A stretch of DNA of 64,000 nucleotides from Pseudarthrobacter sp. SSS035 (GTDB lineage: Bacteria > Actinomycetota > Actinomycetes > Actinomycetales > Micrococcaceae). This document shows, piece after piece, positions 46,656-54,976 of this stretch. Within the stretch, counting starts at the first letter, position 1. Each line of letters begins with the position of its first letter. The stretch lies in contig NZ_CP096882.1 in assembly GCF_023273875.1 (NCBI RefSeq), positions 682,001-746,000 on the forward strand, read 5' to 3'. The notes under the pieces were generated by a model. The model saw only the letters and a list, made by a program, of their open reading frames with translations, was not told the origin of the DNA and did not search any database. The position numbers were made by a program, and so were the translations under genes.

Positions 46656-47187
46656 CGAACTCGAGCACGCGATCCGCGCGGCGACAGAAATCATCCACCA
46701 GGATGCTGTCTTCATCATCGGCAGCCAAGCCATTCTTGGGTCCTTCACGGAGGACGAGTTGCCTGCCGAGGCAACGCGGTCCGAAGAAGTCGACATCGCT
46801 CCCATGCAGGATGATGACGCCCAGTCACTGGCTACGGAATTGGACGCCACCATCGGCGAAATGTCCCACTTCCATGAGACTCACGGCTTTTACGTCCAGG
46901 GCGTCGGCCGGGACACGGCGGTGCTACCGGCTGGCTGGGCGGACCGTCTGGTCAAGGTCAGTAACGCTAACACCCGCGGCCGAACCGGGTTATGTCTGGA
47001 GCCCCACGATCTTTGCGTCGCCAAACTCATCGCCGGCAGGGCGAAGGACCATCTGTTTGTCGGCGCACTCCTCAAACACGGCCTTGTTAGCCGGGAGATC
47101 ATCGCCCAACGGCTGCTGACCGTCTCCAACGACGACGTCCGTCGGGACCGGGCGCTTTCGTTAGTCCGGAGCGCATCCCAGATCTGA
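46645..47187 (+). CDS. DUF6036/AbiEii-like nucleotidyltransferase, predicted toxin
   Basis: A 180-residue protein with VFIIGSQAILGSF near residues 23-35 and SEEVDIAPM about 20 residues later, the GS...DxD-type signature of pol-beta-fold nucleotidyltransferases, followed by LEPHDLCVAKLIAGRAKDHLFVGALLKHGLVS as in AbiEii-related families. It starts at a GTG inside the upstream HTH gene. Related toxins transfer nucleotides to tRNA or other targets. Only the first acidic residue pattern (EVD) is clear, so activity is a prediction. Confidence 0.7.
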   Translation: MRRSELEHAIRAATEIIHQDAVFIIGSQAILGSFTEDELPAEATRSEEVDIAPMQDDDAQSLATELDATIGEMSHFHETHGFYVQGVGRDTAVLPAGWADRLVKVSNANTRGRTGLCLEPHDLCVAKLIAGRAKDHLFVGALLKHGLVSREIIAQRLLTVSNDDVRRDRALSLVRSASQI

Positions 47188-47296
47188 CCGGCAGGCCACG
47201 TAACTGCTCCGTTCATATGAGATCTGTAGAGCCTCACCCTGGTTGAGCCTGTCAGTAACCCAGCGGGCAGTGACTACCCACGGCCTTGCATGCGTT

Positions 47297-47510
47297 CACG
47301 CGGCCATGTGCCCAGAAAGTGCCAGTGCCCGAAATCCTGTCGGCAGATGATTCGACATTTGAACGGACTGACGTGTCCGTGCCGCCAGCATGGAGCTCCC
47401 AGCAAGCGCGGCAATGCCAGCGACCATGATGAGGCCATCGACGTACCGCTGGCGACGTCATAACCCTGAGAGCGGCCGTTCTGCATGCCCAGCTGGAACG
47501 GGTGGTTCGG
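47297..47510 (-). pseudogene. Subtilase (S8 peptidase) C-terminal fragment, frameshifted
   Basis: On the minus strand LGMQNGRSQGYDVASGTSMAS contains the GTSMAS serine motif of subtilases, then the frame shifts by one base and continues as MVAGIAALAGSSMLAA, the normal next block (GTSMASPMVAGIAAL). No other catalytic part (Asp or His region) is found nearby. The match is short but both halves fall exactly where expected. Confidence 0.4.
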
Positions 47511-47635
47511 GAAGGTTGCTGGTCTTCTGCGGTAGTAGGTCGTAGAAGAAAATGACGGGATAGCAGCGGGCAGTGGCATAGCACGTCGGCCGCTGGTTGA
47601 GCCTTCCGAAAACGAGCCCGACACATTCCTTGAAT

Positions 47636-47655
47636 CACTTAGCCAATGCACTTAG
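47636..47655 (+). promoter_or_regulatory. CACTTAG direct repeat before the ArsR-type gene
   Basis: CACTTAG occurs at 47636 and 47649 (13-bp spacing), 25-45 bp before the start codon. A reasonable site for autoregulation by the ArsR-family protein; weak evidence. Confidence 0.3.
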
Positions 47656-47679
47656 TGTTCCCTCGTGATACTTTGCCTT

Positions 47680-48021
47680 ATGGCTAAGTATCCGCAGCTG
47701 AATATCGTCTTCCAGGCGCTGGCCGACCCCACTCGCCGCGCCGTGCTGGGGCGGCTGGGTCAAGGCCCTGCAAGCATCAGTGAGTTGGCGAAGCCTTTCG
47801 ATATGGCGTTGCCCTCGTTCATGAAGCACATCCACTTTCTTGAGGAGAGCGGATGGATCCAGACGCGCAAGGAGGGTCGGGTGCGCACTTGCGTCATCGA
47901 GAAGAAATCATTCGCCGTGGTCGAGGCATGGCTGTCCGAACAACGCGACATCTGGGAAAGCCGCACTGACCGGCTCGAGCACTTCGTCACCACCACCCAT
48001 GAAAAGGAACAGGAACAATGA
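47680..48021 (+). CDS. ArsR-family winged-helix regulator
   Basis: A 113-residue protein from ATG 47680: MAKYPQLNIVFQALADPTRRAVLGRLGQGPASISELAKPFDMALPSFMKHIHFLEESGWIQTRKEGRVRTCVI. This is the subgroup that lacks metal-binding cysteines and is regularly paired with an SRPBCC (AHSA1-like) gene, as here, with a 4-nt overlap. The pair probably senses a small molecule bound by the partner. The frame is open five codons upstream, but the alignment starts at MAKYPQLN. Confidence 0.9.
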   Translation: MAKYPQLNIVFQALADPTRRAVLGRLGQGPASISELAKPFDMALPSFMKHIHFLEESGWIQTRKEGRVRTCVIEKKSFAVVEAWLSEQRDIWESRTDRLEHFVTTTHEKEQEQ

Positions 48022-48497
48022 ACTCAGCCACACACCCGGATCTCGATCTGACAATTTCGCGAATCATCAGCCCGCCCCGCTCCGTCGTTTGGGGGGCATG
48101 GACGGACAGGGCGAGCTTCGAGCAATGGTGGGTGCCTGCACCTGCCGCCTGCAAGGTCCTGGAAATGGATCTCCGGCCCGGTGGATCATTCCTCACCCAG
48201 ATCAGCGAGAACGGCGGCGAGTTCATGCCGCACATGAGGGGCTGCTTTCTCGCAATCGATGAACTCGAGCGAATCGTCTTCACGAATTCCCTGGTCGGTG
48301 GCTGGCGACCGGCTGAAGAGCCATTCATGACCGCGATCATCTCGCTGACGGACCACCCGGAAGGTACCGAATACGTCGCCAACGTGATGCACCGCAACAA
48401 CGCAGATCGAAACATGCATGAAGAGATGGGCTTCTATGACGGGTGGGGCACCGTCACGAGGCAACTCGCCAAACTCGCAGAGCAACAGGCGCTGTAG
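48018..48497 (+). CDS. SRPBCC (AHSA1/START-like) domain protein
   Basis: A 159-residue protein: LDLTISRIISPPRSVVWGAWTDRASFEQWWVPAPAACKVLEMDLRPGGSFLTQI, GCFLAIDELERIVFTNSL, and HEEMGFYDGWGTVTRQLAKLAEQ. The helix-grip fold binds hydrophobic ligands. Overlap with the ArsR-type gene (ATGA) shows they are one unit. Repeat A follows the stop by ~6 bp. Confidence 0.9.
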   Translation: MNSATHPDLDLTISRIISPPRSVVWGAWTDRASFEQWWVPAPAACKVLEMDLRPGGSFLTQISENGGEFMPHMRGCFLAIDELERIVFTNSLVGGWRPAEEPFMTAIISLTDHPEGTEYVANVMHRNNADRNMHEEMGFYDGWGTVTRQLAKLAEQQAL

Positions 48498-48543
48498 GAC
48501 GCCGGTGGTTGAGCCCATCGAAACCGACCTTTTCGAATCCCAT

Positions 48544-48640
48544 CGACAGGTCTTGTCACGCAGTTAAACGACAATCGAAGGGTACGTGAACACAAAGATC
48601 ACCAAGGACGCCCCCACCGCCGACTTCCGCATGCTGGGCG
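48544..48640 (+). pseudogene. phoD remnant (leader plus 3' piece)
   Basis: CGACAGGTCTTGTCACG at 48544 matches the sequence just upstream of the intact phoD (50919-50935). About 25 bp later, GTACGTGAACACAAAGATCA with ACCAAGGACGC, ACCGCCGACTTCCG matches the 3' part of phoD (~52446-52500: YVNTRITKDALTADFR). The piece therefore looks like a phoD copy with the middle deleted, and runs at ~48650 into the deoR fragment. Confidence 0.6.
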
Positions 48641-48686
48641 AGGCGGACAGTATTTCTGCTGACCGCCCCGCCCCTGTTGTTCCAGT

Positions 48687-49352
48687 CGCGATCTGGCGCT
48701 CCTGAACGGGCAGGGCCGCCTGGCCCGCACGTACGGCGGCGCAATGGCCCTGGGCGCCCACCCGGAGGCGTCGCTGCGGCAGCGCACCGGCCAGGCTTTT
48801 GAGCAGAAGCACGCCATCGCCCGCTGGGCGGCGTCCGTGATCCGGCCCGGAGAGAACATCCTGCTCGACGCCGGCTCCACCGTGGGTGCCCTCGCCCACG
48901 AACTGCGCGGTTTCGACAAGCTGTCCGTGACCACGCCGGGCATCAACACCATGCAGGAACTGGCCGAGTCCGACGGCGTCGAAGTGGACTGCCTGGGCGG
49001 CCGGCTGCGGAGCCTGAGCCAGAGCTTCGTGGGCCCGCTCGCCGAGGCGACCCTGGAACGGATGAGCTTTGACCGGGTGTTCCTCGGCGCCGACGCCGTC
49101 ACCGCCGAGGACGGCATCTGCGAGGCCGACCATGCCCAGACCAGGCTCAAGGAGCTCATGGCCCGGCGCGGCAATCTTGTGTATGTGTTGGCGGACTCGT
49201 CCAAGCTGGGGCTGCGGCCCTTCCACGCCTGGGCACGTCTGGCGTTGCCGTGGACGTTAGTGACGGACGACGGCGCCGACCCGGCCCAGGTGCAGAAGTT
49301 CCGGGACGCCGGAGTCGAGGTTGAGGTGGCTGAGGTACTGCCCGGCGGTTGA
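48687..49352 (+). pseudogene. DeoR-family regulator, 5'-truncated second copy
   Basis: From CGCGATCTGGCGCTCCTGAA onwards this matches the intact regulator at 45257-46036 almost residue for residue (MALGAHPEASLRQRTG, VDCLGGRLRSLSQSF, VEVAEVLPGG). The first ~37 codons, which hold most of the HTH, are missing, so it cannot bind DNA normally. The open part (ATG 48744) could still make a 202-residue sensor domain. Identity continues through the stop into the repeat A unit. The two copies are direct repeats flanking ~2.7 kb. Confidence 0.85.
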
Positions 49353-49551
49353 GCCTGTCGAGACGATACCCGCGCGTATCCGGTCAGCTTCGTCAGGACG
49401 CTCCAAGTGTCCCGTGACTAATGGCTAATACCGCGATTCAAGCACAGGGTTTCGACACAAAGTTATGAGAATCGCCAACTCGCAGCGTTCCTCCGGTCCC
49501 TGTCATTCTTCCGTCGCCGGCACGGAATGTCCGAAGTGTCCTGCCTGGAGC

Positions 49552-49734
49552 CTAGTCCGAGAGGTCGGCGATCAGGCCTGTGCCCGCGCATTCTCGTACG
49601 GCATCGATTCCGGCGACCGCTGCTAACTTGTCATCGAAACCGGACGACAGGGCCAATACCAATCCTCTGCCATCGAGGAGCCGGAACCTGAACTGCGATT
49701 TCGCATCAACGAATAACTCAAAACGGCCAGCCAT
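49552..49734 (-). CDS. DUF1508 (YegP-like) small protein
   Basis: A 60-residue protein, MAGRFELFVDAKSQFRFRLL, DGRGLVLALSSGFDDKLAAVAGIDAVRE, matching one DUF1508 unit (GKFELFxDxxGxFRFRL...GIxSVxxNA). AGGGGGAAC precedes the ATG. Function unknown in general. The open frame extends 12 codons upstream with no family match. Confidence 0.75.
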   Translation of the reverse strand: MAGRFELFVDAKSQFRFRLLDGRGLVLALSSGFDDKLAAVAGIDAVRECAGTGLIADLSD

Positions 49735-49997
49735 AGTGTTCCCCCTGAAGACGGGGAGCACCCCGCCCAACAGCCCTCGGTAAAGGGCCTGCGAAACCGC
49801 CTGCTGCTGGACGGATCCGGACTACTCGAACGCGGCGGTGCGTCGGAATTGGTCCGTAAAAAAGAAGTGGTGACCCTTTGCCGTCACCACTCCTCATCCA
49901 ACCATGCGGTTCAGGCTTCAACAAGGGCCACATGTTGGCGGGTTCCCGGGAATCTTCAGCGAATTGCGGTGCACTGGATGTACTCAGTGCCGGCTGT

Positions 49998-50255
49998 TCA
50001 CGGTTGGACGGAGTCAAAGAACCGGTATTCCGGCGGAGCGGTCCGGGCCTCGTGCGCCTTGGCCTGGATGAAGTCGCGGTCTTCCTGGGAGGGTTCGCTC
50101 TCGCCGTGCCGGTCACCCGCGTTCGTCCCGCCAGTCTCCTTGCAGATGATCGCCGTGATAGTCCTTGGCAGGATCAGGCACCCCGGGTTGTCGATGAGCC
50201 ACTGCTGTGTGGTGTGATCGAGACGGTCCCATTGGTCCTTGATGTTCATCCCCAT
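49998..50255 (-). CDS. Small conserved unknown protein
   Basis: An 85-residue protein, MGMNIKDQWDRLDHTTQQWL, IDNPGCLILPRTITAIICKE, GESEPSQEDRDFIQAKAHEARTAPPEYRFFDSVQP. It is acidic and hydrophilic with no membrane segment. I recall similar short proteins in Arthrobacter relatives, but no function. GGGAAGGC lies upstream of the ATG at 50255. The frame is open to 50822 but that part has no sensible composition. Confidence 0.6.
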   Translation of the reverse strand: MGMNIKDQWDRLDHTTQQWLIDNPGCLILPRTITAIICKETGGTNAGDRHGESEPSQEDRDFIQAKAHEARTAPPEYRFFDSVQP

Positions 50256-50520
50256 GAATGCTGCCTTCCCAAGCGAACGCGCGTATTGACGGGCCCCGGC
50301 ATCACGTCGGTAACCAAGTGTGCGCTCAGCGTACGCGCGCCAGCTAGCAAAGGACAGGGGCCGCCCGGCACGGAACCGCCTCAGACCTGGCCCGGGTGAC
50401 GCCGCCGCGAGCCAGCCGACTTGCTTCGCTGCAGACCTGCCGGATCCTGGTGGTCGAGCCTGTCGAATCCAGCACAGAAGCGACCTGATCAAATCGAGGG
50501 TCCGGACGCTAAAATAGACC

Positions 50521-50907
50521 ATGTTGGTCTTCCCAGCCATCGGACTCCTGCTTTGGATTGCCTTCCTTTTTGCCGTTCTAGTCGTCAGCGGCATCCTCTG
50601 GGTCTTCTGCCAGCTGGTGCTCGGGATCCTGACTCTCATAGAGCGGCCAAGACAGAAGAAGGTTACCGGCACCAGGCGCACCCCACCCCGGCTCCAACGC
50701 CCCGCCCCGGCACCGGCTCGGCCGCGGGCAGCATCCCCCGCAGCGCTGCCCGTTCGCCACACGGCACCGCGGCCGGCACGCGCCCCAGCACCAGCCCCGG
50801 CCTCGTCCGACATCTGGCCCAAATGGACCCCGGCCTACCGCCGCTACGTGGACCAGGAGTTGACTCTCTGGCAGGAGCAGTTCGACGCGCTGAACTCCAG
50901 GAAGTAG
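50521..50907 (+). CDS. Single-anchor membrane protein, unknown
   Basis: A 128-residue protein. One long or two short hydrophobic segments (residues 3-40, FPAIGLLLWIAFLFAVLVVSGILWVFCQLVLGIL), a Pro/Ala/Arg-rich linker, and a conserved-looking end WPKWTPAYRRYVDQELTLWQEQFDALNSRK. I do not recognise it. It is separated from phoD by ~90 bp that hold a possible PHO box. Confidence 0.6.
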   Translation: MLVFPAIGLLLWIAFLFAVLVVSGILWVFCQLVLGILTLIERPRQKKVTGTRRTPPRLQRPAPAPARPRAASPAALPVRHTAPRPARAPAPAPASSDIWPKWTPAYRRYVDQELTLWQEQFDALNSRK

Positions 50908-50937
50908 AAACTGCAAGTCGACAGGTCTTGTCACGCC

Positions 50938-50970
50938 GTTAACCACGCATTCACGCCTCCCTTACAAACT
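50938..50970 (+). promoter_or_regulatory. Candidate PHO box upstream of phoD
   Basis: Three 11-bp units in phase: GTTAACCACGC (50938), ATTCACGCCTC (50949), CCTTACAAACT (50960). They resemble actinobacterial PhoP direct-repeat units (GTTCACC-like) and sit 30-60 bp before the phoD start. Confidence 0.4.
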
Positions 50971-50999
50971 GTCCAACCGGCCTCCGTACGGTCGAACCC

Positions 51000-52586
51000 A
51001 TGGACAACATTTCACGCAGATCCCTCCTTTCCGCCGGCCTCGGGGCCGGGCTCGTCGCCGCCTGGCCGGGTGCCGCCGTCGCCGTTTCAACAGCGGACGA
51101 CGCCGGTCTCCGCACCGATCCGTTCGTGCTGGGCATCGCCTCCGGCGAGCCGTGGCCGGACGGCTTTGTGATCTGGACCCGGCTGTCACTGGACCCTGTT
51201 GCCGAGGACGGCCTGGGCGGCATGCCCTCCCGCAATGTCGCGGTGGCGTGGGAAGTGGCTGAGGACGCCGGCATGCGCACCGTAGTAGCCCGCGGCGTCG
51301 AGCATGCCCGGATCGAAACCGCGCACTCGGTGCACGTCGAACTCAAGGGCCTCCGCCCGGGGCGCGAATACTTCTACCGGTTCCGCACCGGCCGGCACGT
51401 CAGCGTGGTGGGCCGCACCCTCACCAGCCCGGCGCCGCACGAGACGCCGGCGGCGCTGGCCATGGCATTCGCCAGCTTCTCGCAGTACGAGCACGGCTAC
51501 TTCACCGCGTACTCGCGGCTGGCGCAGGACCACCCGGACCTGGTGCTGCACCTGGGTGACTACATGTACGAGTACAAGAAGGGCAGCTACGTGATCGGCG
51601 GCGGCAACCCGCGTGACCACCAGGGCCCCGAGACTTCCAGCCTGGCCGGGTACCGGCAGCGGCACGCGCAGTACAAGTCCGACGCCGACCTGCAGGCCGC
51701 GCACGCGATCGCGCCGTGGCTGGTGGTGTGGGATGACCACGAGGTGGACAACAACTGGGCGGACGAGATCCCCGAGAACAAGGACGCCAGCCAGCTGAAC
51801 GACACCACCGAGCGTTTCCGGCAGCGCCGGACCGCCGCGTTCCAGGCGTACTACGAGAACATGCCCCTGCGGGCCTCGTCAGTGCCTGCCGGGTTCGACA
51901 TGAAGATCTACCGCACCATCCAGTGGGGCCAGCTGGCCAACTTCCACATGATGGACACCCGGCAGTACCGCGACGACCAGCTCGCCGGCGACGGCTGGAA
52001 GAAGAACGTCACCGAACGCCTCGCCGAGGACCGCACCATCACCGGCGCCGACCAGGAGAAATGGCTGCTGGACGGCTTCAAGAACTCCACCCAGCGCTGG
52101 GACATCCTGGGCCAGCAGGTGTTCTTCGCCGAAAAGGACCGCAACCAGGCCCCGGAGATCGACGACGTCTCCATGGACGGGTGGGACGGCTACGCCGCCT
52201 CCCGCCGCCGCATCACCCAGGGCTGGGTGGACGCGAACGTCCGCAACGCCGTGGTCCTCACCGGCGACGTCCACCGCAACTGGGCCAACGACATCAAGGT
52301 CGACTACAGGGACCCCGCCTCCCCCGTAGTCGGCTCCGAACTGGTGTGCACGTCCATCAGCTCCACCGGCAACGGCACCGGCTCAACGGTGGATCCCGTG
52401 ATGGCCTGGAACCCGCACCTGAAGTTCTACAACGACAACCGCGGCTACGTGAACACCCGCATCACCAAGGACGCACTCACCGCCGACTTCCGGGTACTGG
52501 ACTACGTCACGACGCCGGGATCCCCCGTCAGCACGAAGGCCTCCTTCGCAATTAAGGACGGGGTGCCGGGACTGGTCGGTGGTTGA
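51000..52586 (+). CDS. phoD: PhoD-family alkaline phosphatase
   Basis: A 528-residue enzyme with a twin-arginine signal (ISRRSLLSAGLGAGLVAAWPGAAVA, cleavage near residue 30). The N-terminal PhoD_N beta domain (FVLGIASGEPWPDGFVIWTRLS) precedes the metallophosphatase domain with LVLHLGDYMYEY, WDDHEVDNNWADE, MMDTRQYRDDQ, WDILGQQVFFAE and VVLTGDVHRNWAND. It hydrolyses phosphodiesters and monoesters outside the cell using Ca/Fe. The stop codon TGA is in a repeat A unit (52577-52600). A 14-bp hairpin terminator follows. Confidence 0.94.
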   Translation: MDNISRRSLLSAGLGAGLVAAWPGAAVAVSTADDAGLRTDPFVLGIASGEPWPDGFVIWTRLSLDPVAEDGLGGMPSRNVAVAWEVAEDAGMRTVVARGVEHARIETAHSVHVELKGLRPGREYFYRFRTGRHVSVVGRTLTSPAPHETPAALAMAFASFSQYEHGYFTAYSRLAQDHPDLVLHLGDYMYEYKKGSYVIGGGNPRDHQGPETSSLAGYRQRHAQYKSDADLQAAHAIAPWLVVWDDHEVDNNWADEIPENKDASQLNDTTERFRQRRTAAFQAYYENMPLRASSVPAGFDMKIYRTIQWGQLANFHMMDTRQYRDDQLAGDGWKKNVTERLAEDRTITGADQEKWLLDGFKNSTQRWDILGQQVFFAEKDRNQAPEIDDVSMDGWDGYAASRRRITQGWVDANVRNAVVLTGDVHRNWANDIKVDYRDPASPVVGSELVCTSISSTGNGTGSTVDPVMAWNPHLKFYNDNRGYVNTRITKDALTADFRVLDYVTTPGSPVSTKASFAIKDGVPGLVGG

Positions 52587-52620
52587 GCCTGTCGAAACCC
52601 AGGGGTAGGCCCCACAACTA

Positions 52621-52654
52621 GAACGTCCGGCCGGGGCACACCGGCCGGACGTTC
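52621..52654. terminator. Perfect 14-bp hairpin terminator after phoD
   Basis: GAACGTCCGGCCGG (52621-52634), loop GGCACA, CCGGCCGGACGTTC (52641-52654). Convergent genes lie on both sides, so it likely works in both directions. Confidence 0.9.
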
Positions 52655-52674
52655 CGCCGTGCGGCGTGGGAAGG

Positions 52675-53412
52675 CTAGGGCTGGACAACATTCACGAGTT
52701 CTGACCGTTTTCCGGTCTGCAGGTCCTCGGTCAGGACCAGCGCACCGACCTCGGGGCAGTGATATTTATGCTCCCGGGAATTCTTTTCAAGCGGCGTCCA
52801 GTCATAAACCTTGATGCAGCCGGTGTAGGTGCGGGTTTTCGTGGAGACGGTCTCGCCGGTCGCGACGGTGTCCCGCATGTCCTCTGCATGACCAACGTAA
52901 AATTCCTGCCTATAGGAATCGCCGGTGCGCTGCTCGGCCTTCATCCAGATGCCGGCTTTTGCGCCATCTTTTCCGTGCACAAAGCTGCCGGCGTGGTCCA
53001 GCAACATCCCGTACCAATAGTTGTTCACGTCCTCGCCGAAGTACCACACGTCACCGTTCTTGTGTTGTGCCAGGTAATCCCGGGTTTCCTCTACGAGCTG
53101 CCCGTTCTTGTATTCCTTGTCCAGGTAGATGGCCGTCTCAACGCCCTCTATGGTCTTGGTCTCCTGCAGGATTTCGATTTCAATCCTCTCGGTGACGCGT
53201 CCTTGCTCGGTCGTTTCGTAAGGCATTTTCTTGCCGACGGGGAGGGCGAAATATTGATTGGTAATTTTGGTGGTGAAATCGGCCGGGTTGATCTGCGGAT
53301 CGTACTCCGCGGCCCTGCTCCTTTTTGTGTTGTCGACGACAAAAAGTGCCGCCCCGCCAACAACAAGCAACAGGACGACGAGAGCAAAGAATATTTTGGT
53401 TCGTTGATTCAT
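52675..53412 (-). CDS. Exported or membrane-anchored protein, unknown
   Basis: A 245-residue protein with one N-terminal hydrophobic anchor (IFFALVVLLLVVGGAALFVV, residues 8-27). The rest is beta-rich and hydrophilic: FTTKITNQYFALPVGKKMPYE, VWYFGEDVNNYWYGMLLDHAGSF, GSW-like repeats absent, one cysteine pair (YTGCIKVYDW and YHCPEVGALV). GC is clearly lower than in neighbours. I recall similar proteins in other bacteria but no role. It converges with phoD. Confidence 0.65.
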   Translation of the reverse strand: MNQRTKIFFALVVLLLVVGGAALFVVDNTKRSRAAEYDPQINPADFTTKITNQYFALPVGKKMPYETTEQGRVTERIEIEILQETKTIEGVETAIYLDKEYKNGQLVEETRDYLAQHKNGDVWYFGEDVNNYWYGMLLDHAGSFVHGKDGAKAGIWMKAEQRTGDSYRQEFYVGHAEDMRDTVATGETVSTKTRTYTGCIKVYDWTPLEKNSREHKYHCPEVGALVLTEDLQTGKRSELVNVVQP

Positions 53413-53637
53413 GACCTATCCCACTCCTTCTGAGTAGAAATTCCTGTAGGGGGTCAGAGCACCCTTGCTTGCCCATGGCCATAGGAGAAAGGTAGTGCAG
53501 TCCGTCGTGAACCTGAACCCCCTGTACGAACACTCCGTATGGACAGGGCACTGCCCCATGAACGGCGACCGGCGGACCCACGGCACGCTCGTCCGGCTTA
53601 GGAAGAAGGGTCATAGTGTGGCCGTAGGATGTGTCGC

Positions 53638-54966
53638 ATGACTCAGGACAAGGTTCGCGCCAGAATCGAGGCCTTCGTGGCCGATTTCCGCACGAGGTGG
53701 CAGCGGTCAGGCACATCGCCGGGCATGTTCGCTTTCGATCCTGGGGTGTTCGAAGCCTGGGCCGACGAGTTGGCGGACCTGGTCGAGACGCATTGCACCC
53801 CGGGAGTCCGCACCGGCGCGGAAGGTGCGTTGTCCTCCAGCCCCGCGCACGACCCGTCCGCCGAGCAGATCACCGACGTCGAGGTCGACGAGGACACGGC
53901 GACGGTCCGCTCGGTCATCCACACGGCGGGGAGCACCACCTTCTACTACGAGTACCAGCTGCTGCGAGGCGATGACGGCTGGCGGATCTCCCATCTCTCG
54001 ACCTTCCTCGACGCGCCCGGCACACGGTTGATCGATCCGGCCCGGGCCGAGGCACTCTTGCAGAGTGCAGCACCCGATGCCGCCCTGCCCGACCTACCAG
54101 CCCAGCTGGAGCTCGACATACCGGGATTGTTTACCGCGGGCCGGGTGGTGGCACCGTTCGGCGAACCGACGCCGCTCGAGGTCCACCACCTCGGCAAGCT
54201 CACTTGCGCCTCCGGGGTGCTCACGGTCTTGGACTTGGGTTCGGTTGACGCCCACTTCGTCCCCTTGGCGCGGCGGATCATGCCGGGGACGTATTCCGTC
54301 GAAGTCGCCACGGCGGCGGAAATGACGGTCGCAGTACGGCTGCTGCTCTCCGCGGCGCCGGCGGTCAGCTGGCACCCCGCCGAGTTCACCGACGGCAGGC
54401 CCGGGGTAGGGGTCGACGCCGGAAACGTCGCCCTCCTTGACGTCGGGTCGCTGGTGGAGTGCCAAGCCCAGCGCGTCGAGGCGATGTTTCAAGAGCACGT
54501 GGAACGGCTCATGGAAACACCGGGCACAATGTTCGGCCTCGCCGGCGAGGTGGTGGACGCGGTCATGGTCTCGAGCGGGTACGGCGACGGGACTTACCCG
54601 TGCTACTGGGGTTTGGCCGCCGACGGCAGCCTCACCTCGCTCGTTGTCGATTTCCGGGTGCTCGCAGAGAACATCCTCCGCACCAGCCGCGTGCCGTTCC
54701 AACCCGGCCCCGTCAGCACCCCGGAACTCGCCGGTCACGAACTGCAGATCACCGCGGATGACGGGTCGTTCGTCGTCAGCAGCAGGGGTGAGGACATCAC
54801 CGGCCTCCGTGTGCTGGCACCGGACGGCGCGCTCCTTCTGGACGGAGACCATCTGGGCACCTTTATCACCGGAGGCATCTCCAGCAGGACGTGGAACCCG
54901 GACGCGCCTCCTCCGCCCGGCTCCGTCCTCGAGGTCACCGAGTACCTCGGGTACCGACACATCTGA
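53638..54966 (+). CDS. DUF4241 domain protein
   Basis: A 442-residue cytosolic protein. The C-terminal half (from about 165) contains the DUF4241 pattern: LGSVDAHFVPLARRIMPGTYSVEVATA, ALLDVGSLVECQAQR, VMVSSGYGDGTYPCYWGLAADGSLTSLVVDFRVL. The N-terminal part (~1-130) is a separate SnoaL/NTF2-like region (VRARIEAFVADFRTRWQ, YYEYQLLRGDDGWRISHLSTFLD). Role unknown. I chose ATG 53638 (AGGA upstream); an ATG three codons earlier is possible. Confidence 0.75.
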   Translation: MTQDKVRARIEAFVADFRTRWQRSGTSPGMFAFDPGVFEAWADELADLVETHCTPGVRTGAEGALSSSPAHDPSAEQITDVEVDEDTATVRSVIHTAGSTTFYYEYQLLRGDDGWRISHLSTFLDAPGTRLIDPARAEALLQSAAPDAALPDLPAQLELDIPGLFTAGRVVAPFGEPTPLEVHHLGKLTCASGVLTVLDLGSVDAHFVPLARRIMPGTYSVEVATAAEMTVAVRLLLSAAPAVSWHPAEFTDGRPGVGVDAGNVALLDVGSLVECQAQRVEAMFQEHVERLMETPGTMFGLAGEVVDAVMVSSGYGDGTYPCYWGLAADGSLTSLVVDFRVLAENILRTSRVPFQPGPVSTPELAGHELQITADDGSFVVSSRGEDITGLRVLAPDGALLLDGDHLGTFITGGISSRTWNPDAPPPPGSVLEVTEYLGYRHI

Positions 54967-54976
54967 GGGTTATCGG

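Larger units (their letters stand above)
47188..47679. other. Gene-poor stretch with a subtilase fragment and two partial repeats
   Basis: No intact gene. It contains partial repeat A units at ~47240 (GGTTGAGCCTGTCAGTAACC) and ~47593 (GGTTGAGCCTTCCGAAAAC), a decayed subtilase fragment on the minus strand (47297-47510), and the promoter of the ArsR-type gene. Confidence 0.5.

Noticed and set aside
47252..47651. An intact minus-strand gene of ~125 codons before the ArsR-type gene
   Set aside because: Only the GTSMAS part makes sense, and the frame breaks right after it; treated as a decayed fragment.
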